64,000 nucleotides of DNA from Spongisporangium articulatum (lineage in GTDB: Bacteria; Actinomycetota; Actinomycetes; Actinomycetales; Kineosporiaceae): assembly GCF_044465595.1 (NCBI RefSeq), contig NZ_JBITLV010000001.1, positions 1,240,001 through 1,304,000 on the forward strand, written 5' to 3'. The notes beneath the pieces are model-generated. The model worked only from the letters and a program-made list of their open reading frames with translations. It did not search any database and had not been told where the DNA came from. Every line of letters starts with the position of its first letter. Position 1 is the stretch's first letter. The translations under genes were made by a program, and so were the position numbers. Shown piece after piece: positions 34,331-43,394 of this stretch.

Positions 34331-35664
34331 ACGCTGATTCGTTCCGGGCCGAGGCTTTTCACTACCTGGGGTTCGACGTCGACGCCGACGACGACCGGGT
34401 CCGCTGCCGATACGCGCTCGACGAGCTGGAGTTCGTCGAGGAGTTCCGGTTCCCCGGGGGCGGCGACTGGTCGGCCCCGGCGGTGGCCGAGATGGTCCGG
34501 TTGCTGTTCCTGCTGGCCGGCGTCTCGTACTACAAGGCCGCCGCGCCGCCCGTCGTAGACTTCGGCGAAACCGCTCTCACGGCAACGGAACTGGACTTCG
34601 TGCAGGAGTTCTACCGGCACGGCCTGGGTGAGTTCGCGTACCGGAACGGGCTCGACCTGTCCGGCACGTCGTTCGCGGCCGTCCCGCTGACCCGCGCTAC
34701 CCCCGCCCCCTACGCGCCGGTGGCCGGCCGGCCGCTGATCCCGTTCGGTGGCGGCGTCGACTCGATCGTGAGTGTCGAGCTGCTGCGCGGCCAGGCCACG
34801 GAGCCTGCGCTGTTCGTGGTCAACCGGCCGGGCGACCGGTTCGCGGCGATCGAGGAACCGGCCGTCGTGACCGGGTACCCGGTGGTGCGGGCCGAGCGGC
34901 TGATGGACTCCAAGATCCTCCGGTCGCGCGAACTCGGCTTCCTCAACGGGCACGTGCCGGTCACCGGAGTGATCTCGGCGACCGCGCTGGTGGCGGCCGC
35001 ACTCGAGGGGCGCGATGCCGTCGTCATGTCGAACGAGTGGTCGGCGTCGTCGGCCACGCTCAAGGTCGGCGACCGCGAGATCAACCACCAGTACTCCAAG
35101 AGCGAGGCGTTCGAGACCGGCCTGCAGAAGGTGGTGCAGGAGGCCACGGGCGGCGCGCCGCAGTACTTCTCGCTGCTGCGCCCGTTCACCGAGCTGTGGA
35201 TCGCCGAGCGGTTCGCGCAGCTGTCCCAGTACTTCGGCACGTTCCGCAGCTGCAACCGGGCCTTCCTGATCGACCCCGCCCGGCGGGCGCAGCAGTGGTG
35301 CGGCGACTGTGACAAGTGCGCGTTCATCGACCTGATCCTCGCGCCGTTCGTCCCGGCCGGACAGCTGCGGGCGATCTTCGGTGGCCGCGAGCCGTTGGAG
35401 CGCCCCGAGCAGTTGCCCCAGTTCCGCACCCTGCTCGCGCTGACCCCCGACGCCAAGCCGTGGGAGTGCGTCGGCGACGAGGCGGAGTGTCGGGTCGCCG
35501 CCCGCCTGGCGCTGGCCCGGCCGGACCGTACCGGCAACCCCGTGCTGAGCGAACTGGTCCGGGAGGCGGACGTCTTCACCGACCCGAGCACCGACGAGCT
35601 GCTGCGCCCGGTCGGCCACCACGCCGTCCCGGCCCGCTACGCCCCGGCCGACCTCGCGCGCTGA
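34327..35664 (+). CDS. murL: MurL-like UDP-MurNAc-L-Ala-L-Glu epimerase
   Basis: This 445-residue protein belongs to the PP-loop ATP-pyrophosphatase superfamily, with a modified loop IPFGGGVDSIVSVELL near residue 139. Further marks are VVMSNEWSASSATLKVGDREINHQYSKSEAFE and a Cys-rich end segment WCGDCDKCAF. These fit MurL, described from Xanthomonas and some actinobacteria. MurL uses ATP to epimerise the terminal L-Glu of UDP-MurNAc-L-Ala-L-Glu to D-Glu after MurD2 has added L-Glu. It is coupled to pgeF by ATGA, so two precursor-acting enzymes share an operon. The assignment is by motif and memory; other PP-loop functions remain possible. Confidence 0.7.
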   Translation: MNADSFRAEAFHYLGFDVDADDDRVRCRYALDELEFVEEFRFPGGGDWSAPAVAEMVRLLFLLAGVSYYKAAAPPVVDFGETALTATELDFVQEFYRHGLGEFAYRNGLDLSGTSFAAVPLTRATPAPYAPVAGRPLIPFGGGVDSIVSVELLRGQATEPALFVVNRPGDRFAAIEEPAVVTGYPVVRAERLMDSKILRSRELGFLNGHVPVTGVISATALVAAALEGRDAVVMSNEWSASSATLKVGDREINHQYSKSEAFETGLQKVVQEATGGAPQYFSLLRPFTELWIAERFAQLSQYFGTFRSCNRAFLIDPARRAQQWCGDCDKCAFIDLILAPFVPAGQLRAIFGGREPLERPEQLPQFRTLLALTPDAKPWECVGDEAECRVAARLALARPDRTGNPVLSELVREADVFTDPSTDELLRPVGHHAVPARYAPADLAR

Positions 35665-35672
35665 GCCCGAAC

Positions 35673-35726
35673 CTGCGTTTGCGCATGATCAACGCGGCCT
35701 TTCGCGTCGATCATGCGCAAACGCAG
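35673..35726. terminator. Long hairpin between murL and an ABC permease gene
   Basis: A 24-bp stem (35673-35696 with 35703-35726) with a single A-C mismatch and a 6-nt loop begins 8 bp after the murL stop. The right arm word GATCATGCGCAAACG resembles the arm GATCATGCAGAAACG at 48480. Confidence 0.88.
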
Positions 35727-35741
35727 CATTGATGCGCCGGG

Positions 35742-38462
35742 TCAGGTGGTGGCCAGGGCCGCCACGGGGGAGGCCTTGGCGGCGCTGCGGCTCGGCAGCA
35801 CCGAGGCCAGCAGGCCGGCCAGGAGCGCCACGAGGAGCACGAGACCCAGCTGCCACCAAGGGATCTGGAGCTCCAGCGTGGCGTACCCGCCGACCCCGTC
35901 ACCCAGCACGGTCGTGGTGCCGACCCAGCCGTAGAGCACCCCGAGGACGATCCCGCAGGCCGCCCCGACCGCGGCCAGCACCATCCCCTCCAGGGCCAGG
36001 GTCCAGCGCAACTGCCGCCGGGTCAGCCCGATGGTCCGCAGCGTCGCCGACTCCCGGCGCCGCTCGATCACCGACAGGGACAGCGTGTTGGCCACGCCGA
36101 CCACGGCGATCACCACCGAGATGCCGAGCAGCCCGAGCACCACCGCGAGGACCCCGTTGATCGCCTTGTCGTACTCGTCGCGCTCCACGACGGCGGACTC
36201 GACCGCCGGTACCGAACCGCTCGGCGTGGCCTTGGAGACCGCGTCGGTCACGTCCTCCGAGACGGTGGTCGGGTCGGCGTCCGGGTCGACCCGGAGGAAA
36301 GCCATCGAGGCCGCGGCCTGCGGTGCGATCTGCCGCAGCAGCTGCGGCGACATGATCGCCCACGCCTGGTTGTCGTCCAGGACGTACGCCACCCGGATGG
36401 GGCGCCAGGTGCCGTCGGAGGACTGCACCTGCAGGGTGGTCGGCCGCTCGCCTGAGCCGTCGGGGGAGAGGGTGGCGCCGGCCCCGACGACCACCTTGCC
36501 GTCGGCGAGCGCGTCGGCCACGGCCGCCGAGCGCAGCGCGACCCGGGCGTCCGCCACCGAGATGCCGATCGCGGTCGTCCCGTTCCCGCTCTCGGAGTCG
36601 TCACCCGCGTCACGGCGCAGGTTCACGGGCGCGCTGATCGGGATGCGGGCCGCCGTCACGCCGGAGACGCCCTCGACCGCCTTCACCTGGGCGGCGGTCA
36701 GCGCCGGGACGGGTTTCGAGGGGTCGGCCTGGTCGACCGATTGGACCAGGATGTCGGTCAGCAGGTTCGTGTCGAGCTGCGAGCTGAGCGAGGCCCGAGC
36801 ACTGGCCGCCCCCGTGGCCATCATCGAGACCAGCGTGACCCCGATGAGCAGCGCGGTGGCGGTGGCCGCCGTCCGCCGGGGGTTGCGCACGCTGTTGGCC
36901 GCCGCGAGCCGCGCCGCGGGGGCGCCGCTGCGGGCCATCAGCCCGGAGACGCCGCCGGTCAGCCGGGGCACCCAGAAGACGCTCCCGAGCAGGACGCCGA
37001 GGAACGACACCGCCCCGCCGAGGATCCCGACCAGCAGCCCGGCCGCCGGGGCGCCCATCCGGCCGCCCACGACGCCGGCCGCCATGAGCAGCCCGCCGGA
37101 CAGGATGAGCAGGATCGAGAAGGCCAGGCGCACCTTGCCGGCCCGCTCCCGCAACTGCGGACCGGCGTCCGGACGCAGCGCCGCCAGGGGGGCCACGCGG
37201 GTCGCCGCCCGGGCCGGGGCCAGCGACGCGAGCAGCGTGACGAGCGTGCCGACCAGGATCGGCAGCACGATCACCGGCCAGCCCGGAGTCACCGAACCCG
37301 GCAGCTGTTGCGCGACGTCGAATCGGCGCAGCACCTGCAGGGCCACCTGGGCCAGAGCGATACCGCCGAGCACGCCGACCACGGACGATCCGAGGCCCAC
37401 CAGGAGCGCCTCGATCACCACCGACCGGCGCAGCTGCCGCTTCAGGGCCCCGACACAGCGCAGCAGCGCGAGCGTCTGGGTGCGCTGGGCGACCAGGACC
37501 TGGAACGTGTTGGCGATGACCATGGCCGCCACGATCATCGCGATCGAGGCGAACGCCAGCAGCACGACGGTGACGATGCGGGTGTCACCGGTGAGCGTGG
37601 CGACGTCCTCGTCCTGGGCCTCCTGCACCGTCCGGACCTGCGGGACCGGGGTGTCGTTCCCGTACGGGTTGGCCTTGCGGCCCAGGGCGTCGATGGCCTG
37701 CTGGGCGGCGGCCCGGACGGTCACCGGGTCGGCGCCGGGCGCGGTGCGGACCAGCGCCGAGTCGTAGACCAGCTGCACCGGCGGCCCCAACTCGTAGGTG
37801 CTCCAGGACTCCATCGTGGCCAGCGGCACCAGCCCCTGGCCACCGGTGCTGCGGAAGGCGCCCTTCGGATCGGCGGTCAGCCCCGAGACCGTGAGGGTGA
37901 CGTCCTTGCGTGCCGCCTCGCGGCTCTGCTGCTGACCCTGCTTGTCCTTGTAGAACTCGGTCCGCACGAGTGTCTTCTCGACGTGCCCGCCGACGCCCAC
38001 CCCCAGTCGCTCGGCCGCGGACTCGGGCAGGGCGATCTGGTCTCCGGTCGGCCACGCGCCCGTCACCAGCTTCTGCGGCTGCAGGGCCGGGTCGGCCACC
38101 AGCCCGGAAAGGGGCAGCGAGGCCAGGCCTTGCGGTCCCTTCAGGTCGCCCCAGGTGCTCAGACCCGCGCCGACCGAGGCGACCCCGGCGACCCGGGACA
38201 CCGCCGTGAGCTGCCGCGGGCTGAGCTGTTCGTCGATCGCGAGGTCGGCCTGGGCGTACTTCGCGGAGACGGCGTTGCGGGCCGTCTCGCGCATGATCGT
38301 GCCGGACAGCAGCGTCGCCGCCACGAACGCGGCCCCGATCGCCACCGCGAGCCCGCCGGCCACCAGGCGGGGCAGGCTGAGCCGCATCTGACCGACCGCG
38401 AACCGGAACATGCTGCCGGAGAACGACTCCTGGACGGGTCGCTCGAAGGTGAGGCTGGACAT
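35742..38462 (-). CDS. FtsX-like ABC exporter permease with two MacB/FtsX modules
   Basis: This 906-residue protein has a first helix (LPRLVAGGLAVAIGAAFVAATLL) and a large extracellular domain. A first FtsX module follows (about residues 270-400, IANTFQVLVAQRTQTLALLRCVGALKRQLRRSV). After two further helices and a second extracellular domain comes a C-terminal FtsX module (VVGVANTLSLSVIERRRESATLRTIGLTRRQLRWTL). About ten helices are predicted. Such permeases pair with MacB/LolD-type ATPases and move lipids, peptides or antibiotics by mechanotransmission. Its ATG overlaps the stop of the ATPase gene by one base (TGATG). Confidence 0.92.
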   Translation of the reverse strand: MSSLTFERPVQESFSGSMFRFAVGQMRLSLPRLVAGGLAVAIGAAFVAATLLSGTIMRETARNAVSAKYAQADLAIDEQLSPRQLTAVSRVAGVASVGAGLSTWGDLKGPQGLASLPLSGLVADPALQPQKLVTGAWPTGDQIALPESAAERLGVGVGGHVEKTLVRTEFYKDKQGQQQSREAARKDVTLTVSGLTADPKGAFRSTGGQGLVPLATMESWSTYELGPPVQLVYDSALVRTAPGADPVTVRAAAQQAIDALGRKANPYGNDTPVPQVRTVQEAQDEDVATLTGDTRIVTVVLLAFASIAMIVAAMVIANTFQVLVAQRTQTLALLRCVGALKRQLRRSVVIEALLVGLGSSVVGVLGGIALAQVALQVLRRFDVAQQLPGSVTPGWPVIVLPILVGTLVTLLASLAPARAATRVAPLAALRPDAGPQLRERAGKVRLAFSILLILSGGLLMAAGVVGGRMGAPAAGLLVGILGGAVSFLGVLLGSVFWVPRLTGGVSGLMARSGAPAARLAAANSVRNPRRTAATATALLIGVTLVSMMATGAASARASLSSQLDTNLLTDILVQSVDQADPSKPVPALTAAQVKAVEGVSGVTAARIPISAPVNLRRDAGDDSESGNGTTAIGISVADARVALRSAAVADALADGKVVVGAGATLSPDGSGERPTTLQVQSSDGTWRPIRVAYVLDDNQAWAIMSPQLLRQIAPQAAASMAFLRVDPDADPTTVSEDVTDAVSKATPSGSVPAVESAVVERDEYDKAINGVLAVVLGLLGISVVIAVVGVANTLSLSVIERRRESATLRTIGLTRRQLRWTLALEGMVLAAVGAACGIVLGVLYGWVGTTTVLGDGVGGYATLELQIPWWQLGLVLLVALLAGLLASVLPSRSAAKASPVAALATT

Positions 38463-39223
38463 CAGGCGTCCACCGTCCGCAGCGCGTCCAGCCCGGCGGC
38501 GACCGACTCGGGCGTCGGCTCGGCGATCTCGCCGGCGATCCGGCCGTCCGCGATCAGCACCACCCGCTGGGCGTAGGAGGCGGCCACGGCGTCGTGCGTG
38601 ACCATGATGACGGTCCGGCCCAGCTCCCGCACCGAACGCCGCAGGAACTCCAGAACCTCTGCGCCGGAACGGGAGTCGAGGTTGCCGGTGGGTTCGTCGG
38701 CGAACACGACCTCGGGCTTGGTGATCAGCGCCCGGGCGATCGCGACCCGCTGCTGCTGCCCGCCGGACAGCTCGCTGGGCCGGTGGTCGAGCCGCGCGCC
38801 GAGGCCGAGGGTCTCGACCAGGGTGTCGAACCAGGCCCGGTCGAGCTTCCCGCCGGCCAGCATCAGCGGCAGCGTGATGTTCTGCTCGGCGGTGAACATC
38901 GGCAGCAGGTTGAAGGCCTGGAAGACGAACCCGATCCGCTCCCGGCGCAACAGGGTGGCCCGGGTGTCGTCGAGCGTCGTGAGTTCGGTGTCGCCGAGCC
39001 AGACCTGGCCCCGCGAGGCGGTGTCCAGGCCGGCCAGCAGGTGCATGAGGGTGGACTTGCCCGACCCGGAGGGCCCCATCAGCGCCGTGAAGGCGCCCGC
39101 CGCGAAGTCGATGTCCACCCCGGCCAGGGCCGCGACCGCGGCCTCCCCCTGCCCGTACGTCTTCGTCAGCCCCCGTGCGCGCACTGCCGGGGTGACGGTG
39201 TTGCCCAAGTCGTTGATTGTCAC
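38462..39223 (-). CDS. MacB/LolD-type ABC exporter ATPase
   Basis: This 253-residue ATPase has Walker A GPSGSGKST, Q-loop FVFQAFNLLPMFTAEQNI, signature LSGGQQQR, Walker B VVFADEPTGNLDS and the H-loop THD. These are typical of the MacB/LolD/FtsE group. GTG 39223 was chosen because TAGCGT (39231-39236, minus strand) lies 7 nt upstream. GTG 39247 is the longer option. It lies 60 bp downstream of the response regulator on the same strand, so the two-component system probably controls this exporter. Confidence 0.92.
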   Translation of the reverse strand: MTINDLGNTVTPAVRARGLTKTYGQGEAAVAALAGVDIDFAAGAFTALMGPSGSGKSTLMHLLAGLDTASRGQVWLGDTELTTLDDTRATLLRRERIGFVFQAFNLLPMFTAEQNITLPLMLAGGKLDRAWFDTLVETLGLGARLDHRPSELSGGQQQRVAIARALITKPEVVFADEPTGNLDSRSGAEVLEFLRRSVRELGRTVIMVTHDAVAASYAQRVVLIADGRIAGEIAEPTPESVAAGLDALRTVDA

Positions 39224-39283
39224 GGGTACGACGCTAGGGAGGTTCACAGGCTCGGCGCGTCGGCGCCGGGTCTGATCCGTGAG

Positions 39284-40033
39284 TCACGACTCGGAGTCGC
39301 CGTCATACCCAGGTCTGACCAGCCCGGCCTCGTAGGCCAGGACGACGGCCTGCACCCGGTCGCGCACGCCCAGCTTGGCCAGCACCCGGCCCACGTGGGT
39401 CTTGACGGTCGCCTCCGCGACGACCAGCTCGGCCTGGATCTCCCCGTTCGTGCGGCCGCGCGCCATCAGCAGCAGGACCTCGCGCTCGCGCTCGGTGAGC
39501 GACGCCAGAGCCGCCTCGACCTCCGGAGCCGGCCCGGCGGCGTCCGGCTGCTCCTGGTTCTGCTGGTTCTGCGGGCCGCCGCCCACGACCAGCGGCCCGG
39601 TCGGCAATCCGGCCACGAACTCGATCAACCGGCGCGTGCTGCTCGGCGCGATCACCGCGTCGCCCGCGTGCACGGTGCGGATCGCCGAGAGCATCTCCTC
39701 CGGCGGGGCGTCCTTCAGCAGGAACCCGCTGGCGCCGGCCTTGATCGCGCGCAGCACGTACTCGTCCAGGTCGAACGTCGTCAGCACGATGATCCGGGGC
39801 GGATCCGCAAGCCGGGCAAGCTCTTTCGTGGCCGTCAGGCCGTCGGTGCCGGGCATCCGGACGTCCATCAGGACGACGTCGGCCGGCACCTGCGTGAACG
39901 TCGAGACCGCGGCGTCCCCGTCGCCCGCCTCCGCCACCACGGTCAGGTCGGGCTGGGAGTCGATCACCATCCGGAACCCGGCCCGGACCAGCTGCTGGTC
40001 GTCGACCAGCCCGACCCTGATCGGCTCGCTCAC
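39284..40033 (-). CDS. NarL/LuxR-type response regulator
   Basis: This 249-residue protein has a receiver domain with the phospho-acceptor in VVLMDVRMPGTDG and the Lys in GFLLKDAPPEEM. The C-terminal LuxR helix-turn-helix reads LTEREREVLLLMARGRTNGEIQAELVVAEATVKTHVGRVLAKLGVRDR. The linker contains an unusual Gln/Asn-rich stretch (GGGPQNQQNQEQ). The start GTG 40033 overlaps the kinase stop as GTGA, so it is coupled to its cognate kinase. The likely targets are the ABC exporter genes just downstream. Confidence 0.92.
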   Translation of the reverse strand: MSEPIRVGLVDDQQLVRAGFRMVIDSQPDLTVVAEAGDGDAAVSTFTQVPADVVLMDVRMPGTDGLTATKELARLADPPRIIVLTTFDLDEYVLRAIKAGASGFLLKDAPPEEMLSAIRTVHAGDAVIAPSSTRRLIEFVAGLPTGPLVVGGGPQNQQNQEQPDAAGPAPEVEAALASLTEREREVLLLMARGRTNGEIQAELVVAEATVKTHVGRVLAKLGVRDRVQAVVLAYEAGLVRPGYDGDSES

Positions 40034-41238
40034 GTCGCCTCGTCCTCCTCGGTCGCGCGGGGTGCGGGCAACGGCAGGTGCGCGTGGACGGCGAACCCGC
40101 CCCCCGCGCGCGGCCCCGCCGTCAGGGTGCCGTCGAACATCGCGGCCCGTTCGCGCATCCCCAGCACACCCTGCCCGGCCCCGTCGGAGCTCGCCGACGC
40201 GCCGCGCCCGTCGTCCGTGACCGTCAGGTCGACCCCGCCCGGGCTCCAGCGCAGCATCACGGTGACCGACGGGCCCGGCCCGGCGTGCTTCAGCACGTTG
40301 GTCAGGGCCTCCTGGCAGATCCGGTACAGGGTCAGCCCGACGCCGGGGGGCAGCGCCCGGGCCTGCCCGACCCGTACCAGGGAGATGGCCAGCCCGGCGT
40401 CCCGGGTCTTGCTGATCAGGGCGTCGAGGTCGGCGTCCACGGGTTGGGGGGCGAGTTCGGCCGGCGCGGCCTGCGGCACCCGCTCGCCGTCCGGGGGGCC
40501 GTCGCGGGTGCTGTCGGGGGTGCGCAGCACGCCGAGGATCGCGCGCATGTCCGCGAGCGCGGCCCGTCCGGTCTCGGCGATCACCGACAACGACCGGACG
40601 GCGGCCGCCGGGTCGTGCGCGCCCGCGTACCGGCCGCCGTCGGCCTGGGCGATGATCACCGACAGGCTGTGCGCCACGACGTCGTGCATCTCGCGGGCGA
40701 TCCGGGCCCGCTCGGTGGCCGTCGCGATGGCCGCCTGCTGCCGGTTCTCGCGTTCCAGCCGCTCGGCGCGCTCGTGCAGGGCCTCGAGCTGCTGCACCCG
40801 GATCCGGCGGACCAGGCCGAGCGCCCAGGCGGCGACGGAGCTCGTGGTCAGCACCACGTACACCGTGACGGCGACCGTGCCGCTGTCCTGGCGCCACATC
40901 AGGACCGCGGAGGCGGCGCTGCCGACCAGCGCGCCGGCGATGGCGACCACGTGCGCCGTCCGCTGCCCGTAGACGGTCACCGAGTAGAGGGCGACCAGCA
41001 CGGCGACGTCCGCCAGCTGCAGCTGCCGGCCGAGGGCCAGCTGCAGCAGCCCGGCCGTGAAGACCGCGACCGCGCTGCCGGTGGGCCAGACCCGGCGGGC
41101 GGCCAGGGGCAGGACCAGCAGCGCCGACAGCCAGGAGGTGTCCGCCCCCAGGCCGAAACCGCCGACCAGCACGCAACCGAGCAGGACGACCGCCAGACCG
41201 GCGTCGACCACCAGCTGCTGCGCCCGCCGGTCACTCAC
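40030..41238 (-). CDS. NarL-family sensor histidine kinase
   Basis: This 402-residue kinase has five or six N-terminal membrane helices (about residues 10-145), a coiled segment (LEALHERAERLERENRQQ) and a HisKA_3 dimerisation motif. The phospho-His lies in ERARIAREMHDVVAHSLSVI. The HATPase domain shows the N-box QEALTNVLKHA and the G-box DDGRGA. There is little extracellular sequence, so an intramembrane or lipid-associated signal is likely, as for cell-envelope stress sensors. It heads the order kinase, regulator, ATPase, permease. Confidence 0.92.
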   Translation of the reverse strand: MSDRRAQQLVVDAGLAVVLLGCVLVGGFGLGADTSWLSALLVLPLAARRVWPTGSAVAVFTAGLLQLALGRQLQLADVAVLVALYSVTVYGQRTAHVVAIAGALVGSAASAVLMWRQDSGTVAVTVYVVLTTSSVAAWALGLVRRIRVQQLEALHERAERLERENRQQAAIATATERARIAREMHDVVAHSLSVIIAQADGGRYAGAHDPAAAVRSLSVIAETGRAALADMRAILGVLRTPDSTRDGPPDGERVPQAAPAELAPQPVDADLDALISKTRDAGLAISLVRVGQARALPPGVGLTLYRICQEALTNVLKHAGPGPSVTVMLRWSPGGVDLTVTDDGRGASASSDGAGQGVLGMRERAAMFDGTLTAGPRAGGGFAVHAHLPLPAPRATEEDEAT

Positions 41239-41302
41239 GGCGACGATTGTCGCGCTGCGGAGCGGCCCGGCGCGTCAGACCACGGGTGGAAGTCGGGTGA
41301 CT

Positions 41303-41986
41303 TCAGCTTCCCTGGGCGGGCTGGGTCGGGATCGGGTCGCCGTGACCCACCCGTTCGCCGGTGACCAGGAAGACGACCCGCCGCGCGACGGCGACCGCGT
41401 GGTCGGCGTAGCGCTCGTAGTACCGACCGCACAGCGTGATGTCGATGGCGCCCTCGACGCCGTGCGCCCAGTCGGGGGCCAGGAGCTTGGCGAACAGGCT
41501 GCGGTGCAGCTGGTCCATCTCGTCGTCGTCGGTCTCCAGCTCCTCCACCAGGGCGATGTCGCGGCTGGCGATCACGGAACCGGTCTTCATGACCAGCGTC
41601 TCGGCGATCTGGCCCATCTGCAGGATGGTGGCGCGCAGCTCGGGCGGGATGGCCGAGTTCGGGTAGCGCAGGCGGGCCACCTTGGCGATGTGCCGGGCCA
41701 GGTCGCCCATCCGCTCCAGGTCGGCGCTCATCCGCAGGGCGGCGACGAGGACGCGCAGGTCGGTGGCCACCGGCGCCTGCCGGGCGAGCAGCACCAGGGC
41801 GCGTTCCTCCAGGCCGGCCTGCAGGTCGTCGACCTGCTCGTCGGCGGTGATCACGCTCTCGGCCAGGACCAGGTCGGCGTCCAGCAGGGCCGTGGTGGCG
41901 CGGCTCATCGCGGAGCCGACCAGGCGGGTCATCTCCACGAGATCGTCGTTGACCGACTGCAGGTCGGTCTCGAACTGGTCACGCAT
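41303..41986 (-). CDS. phoU: Phosphate signalling protein PhoU
   Basis: This 227-residue, all-helical protein has two PhoU repeats with the metal-cluster segments MSADLERMGDLARHIA and CGRYYERYADHAVAVARRV. PhoU links Pst transporter state to SenX3-type kinases and restrains RegX3 when phosphate is plentiful. ATG 41986 (MRDQFETDL, the classic PhoU start) has an AAAGGG stretch upstream. ATG 42013 is longer but unsupported. It is divergent from senX3 across 220 bp. A 6-bp hairpin overlaps its stop. Confidence 0.93.
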   Translation of the reverse strand: MRDQFETDLQSVNDDLVEMTRLVGSAMSRATTALLDADLVLAESVITADEQVDDLQAGLEERALVLLARQAPVATDLRVLVAALRMSADLERMGDLARHIAKVARLRYPNSAIPPELRATILQMGQIAETLVMKTGSVIASRDIALVEELETDDDEMDQLHRSLFAKLLAPDWAHGVEGAIDITLCGRYYERYADHAVAVARRVVFLVTGERVGHGDPIPTQPAQGS

Positions 41987-42107
41987 GCCGAAAGACACCC
42001 TTTCCGTCCCCATTCATGAGCTTCGAGCAGTCGATACCGCGCCGAGGAGCCCGGCGAACGGACATGGCGCGAGGAGGCGCGCCCGGGGGAACCGTCGCAG
42101 CGCCCTG

Positions 42108-42144
42108 TGAACGAAGTCCGGCCAGCGGGTGAACACGACTGAAA
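42108..42144 (-). promoter_or_regulatory. Possible RegX3/PHO-like repeats between phoU and senX3
   Basis: On the minus strand GTTCA words occur at 42108-42112 and 42130-42134, exactly 22 bp (two 11-bp turns) apart. A related TTTCA lies 10 bp further, at 42140-42144. The spacing resembles the box before pstS, but the middle unit is missing, so this is only a candidate for autoregulation. Confidence 0.4.
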
Positions 42145-42206
42145 GGCTTGTTCCTCCTGGTCATGGGGGTCTGACCCGGAGGCCCGCGCAGCTTACGCTG
42201 ATCCAC

Positions 42207-43394
42207 GTGGACGTGATGACGGCGCTCGCTGCTGCCCTCGTGGGGCTCCTGGCCGGTGTCGCCGTGGGGGTCGCCCTCAGCCGGCTCAGCGGGCGGCAGC
42301 CGACCCGACCGGTCGCCCCCGCTCCGGTCGACCCGCTGCCGCCGGGGGTGGCCGACGTCCTCAACGTCCTGCGCTCGGCGTCCGTCGTGCTCGACGGCAA
42401 CGGGAACCTGGTCAAGACCAGCCCGGCCGCGCACGCCTTCGGCCTGGTGCGCGGGCTCGACCTGGCGCACGCCGAGCTGCGCCGGATGGTCTCCGAGGCC
42501 ACGACCCTCGGCCTGGTCCGCGAGCGCGAACTGGAGCTGCCCCTCGGGCCGCTGGGCCGCGAGACGCTGGTCGTGTTCGTCCGGGTGGCCCCGCTGACCC
42601 CCGATCTGACCCTGCTGCTGGTCGAGGACCGCACCGAGGCCAAGCGGGTGGAGGACGTGCGCCGCGACTTCGTCGCCAACGTCAGCCACGAGCTCAAGAC
42701 GCCGATCGGTGCGCTCAGCCTGCTCGCCGAGGCGGTGACCGACGCCGCGGACGACGCCGGCGCCGTCCGGCACTTCGCCAAGCGGATGATGCGCGAGTCC
42801 AGCCGGCTCGGCCTGCTCGTGCAGGAGATCATCGACCTGTCCCGCCTGCAGGTGGCCGGGGCCCTGGAGTCGCCCGAGCCGGTCGAGCTGGACGACGTGC
42901 TCGCCGAGGCCGTCGACCGCTGCCGGACGGCCGCCGCCGCCAAGAACATCGACGTGGTGGTCGCGGCCGACCGGGACGCGGTCGTCTACGGCGACCACAG
43001 CCTGCTCGTGACGGCGGTGCGCAACCTGGTCGACAACGCCATCTCCTACTCCGAGCAGGACACCCGGGTCTCCGTGGTCGTGCGCCGCGCCGACGGGATC
43101 GTCGAGGTCGCGGTCAGCGACCAGGGCATCGGTATCGCCGCCGCGGACCAGGAACGGATCTTCGAGCGGTTCTACCGGACCGACCCGGCCCGGTCCCGGG
43201 CCACCGGCGGTACGGGCCTCGGCCTGAGCATCGTCAAGCACGTGGCGGCCAACCACGGGGGTGAGGTCACCGTCTGGAGCGTGCCCAACCAGGGCTCGAC
43301 CTTCACGCTTCGGCTGCCGGAGAGTGTGCAGCCGATCGGACCCGGCATCCCCGCGCCGTCGTCCGAACCCGAACTGAGAGGAGTGACCCCGTGA
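42207..43394 (+). CDS. senX3: Phosphate-sensing histidine kinase SenX3
   Basis: This 395-residue kinase has one N-terminal helix region (MTALAAALVGLLAGVAVGVALS), then a PAS-like segment (VLRSASVVLDGNGNLVKTSPAAHAFGL). The HisKA domain has phospho-His in FVANVSHELKTPIGALSLLAEA. The HATPase domain shows NLVDNAISYS, VSDQGIGI and GGTGLGLSIVKHV. GTG 42207 was chosen because TACGCT (42194-42199) lies 7 nt upstream, a leaderless pattern. The open frame extends 26 codons further upstream. Its stop overlaps regX3 as GTGA. Confidence 0.94.
   Translation: MDVMTALAAALVGLLAGVAVGVALSRLSGRQPTRPVAPAPVDPLPPGVADVLNVLRSASVVLDGNGNLVKTSPAAHAFGLVRGLDLAHAELRRMVSEATTLGLVRERELELPLGPLGRETLVVFVRVAPLTPDLTLLLVEDRTEAKRVEDVRRDFVANVSHELKTPIGALSLLAEAVTDAADDAGAVRHFAKRMMRESSRLGLLVQEIIDLSRLQVAGALESPEPVELDDVLAEAVDRCRTAAAAKNIDVVVAADRDAVVYGDHSLLVTAVRNLVDNAISYSEQDTRVSVVVRRADGIVEVAVSDQGIGIAAADQERIFERFYRTDPARSRATGGTGLGLSIVKHVAANHGGEVTVWSVPNQGSTFTLRLPESVQPIGPGIPAPSSEPELRGVTP

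Noticed and set aside
35742..38462. Pseudogene or fusion of two permeases
   Set aside because: Two FtsX modules in one chain is a normal architecture for this family, and the frame is intact.
42129..42206. Longer SenX3 N-terminus from an upstream in-frame start
   Set aside because: The extra residues are not membrane-like or conserved in style, and TACGCT 7 nt before GTG 42207 gives a better start.
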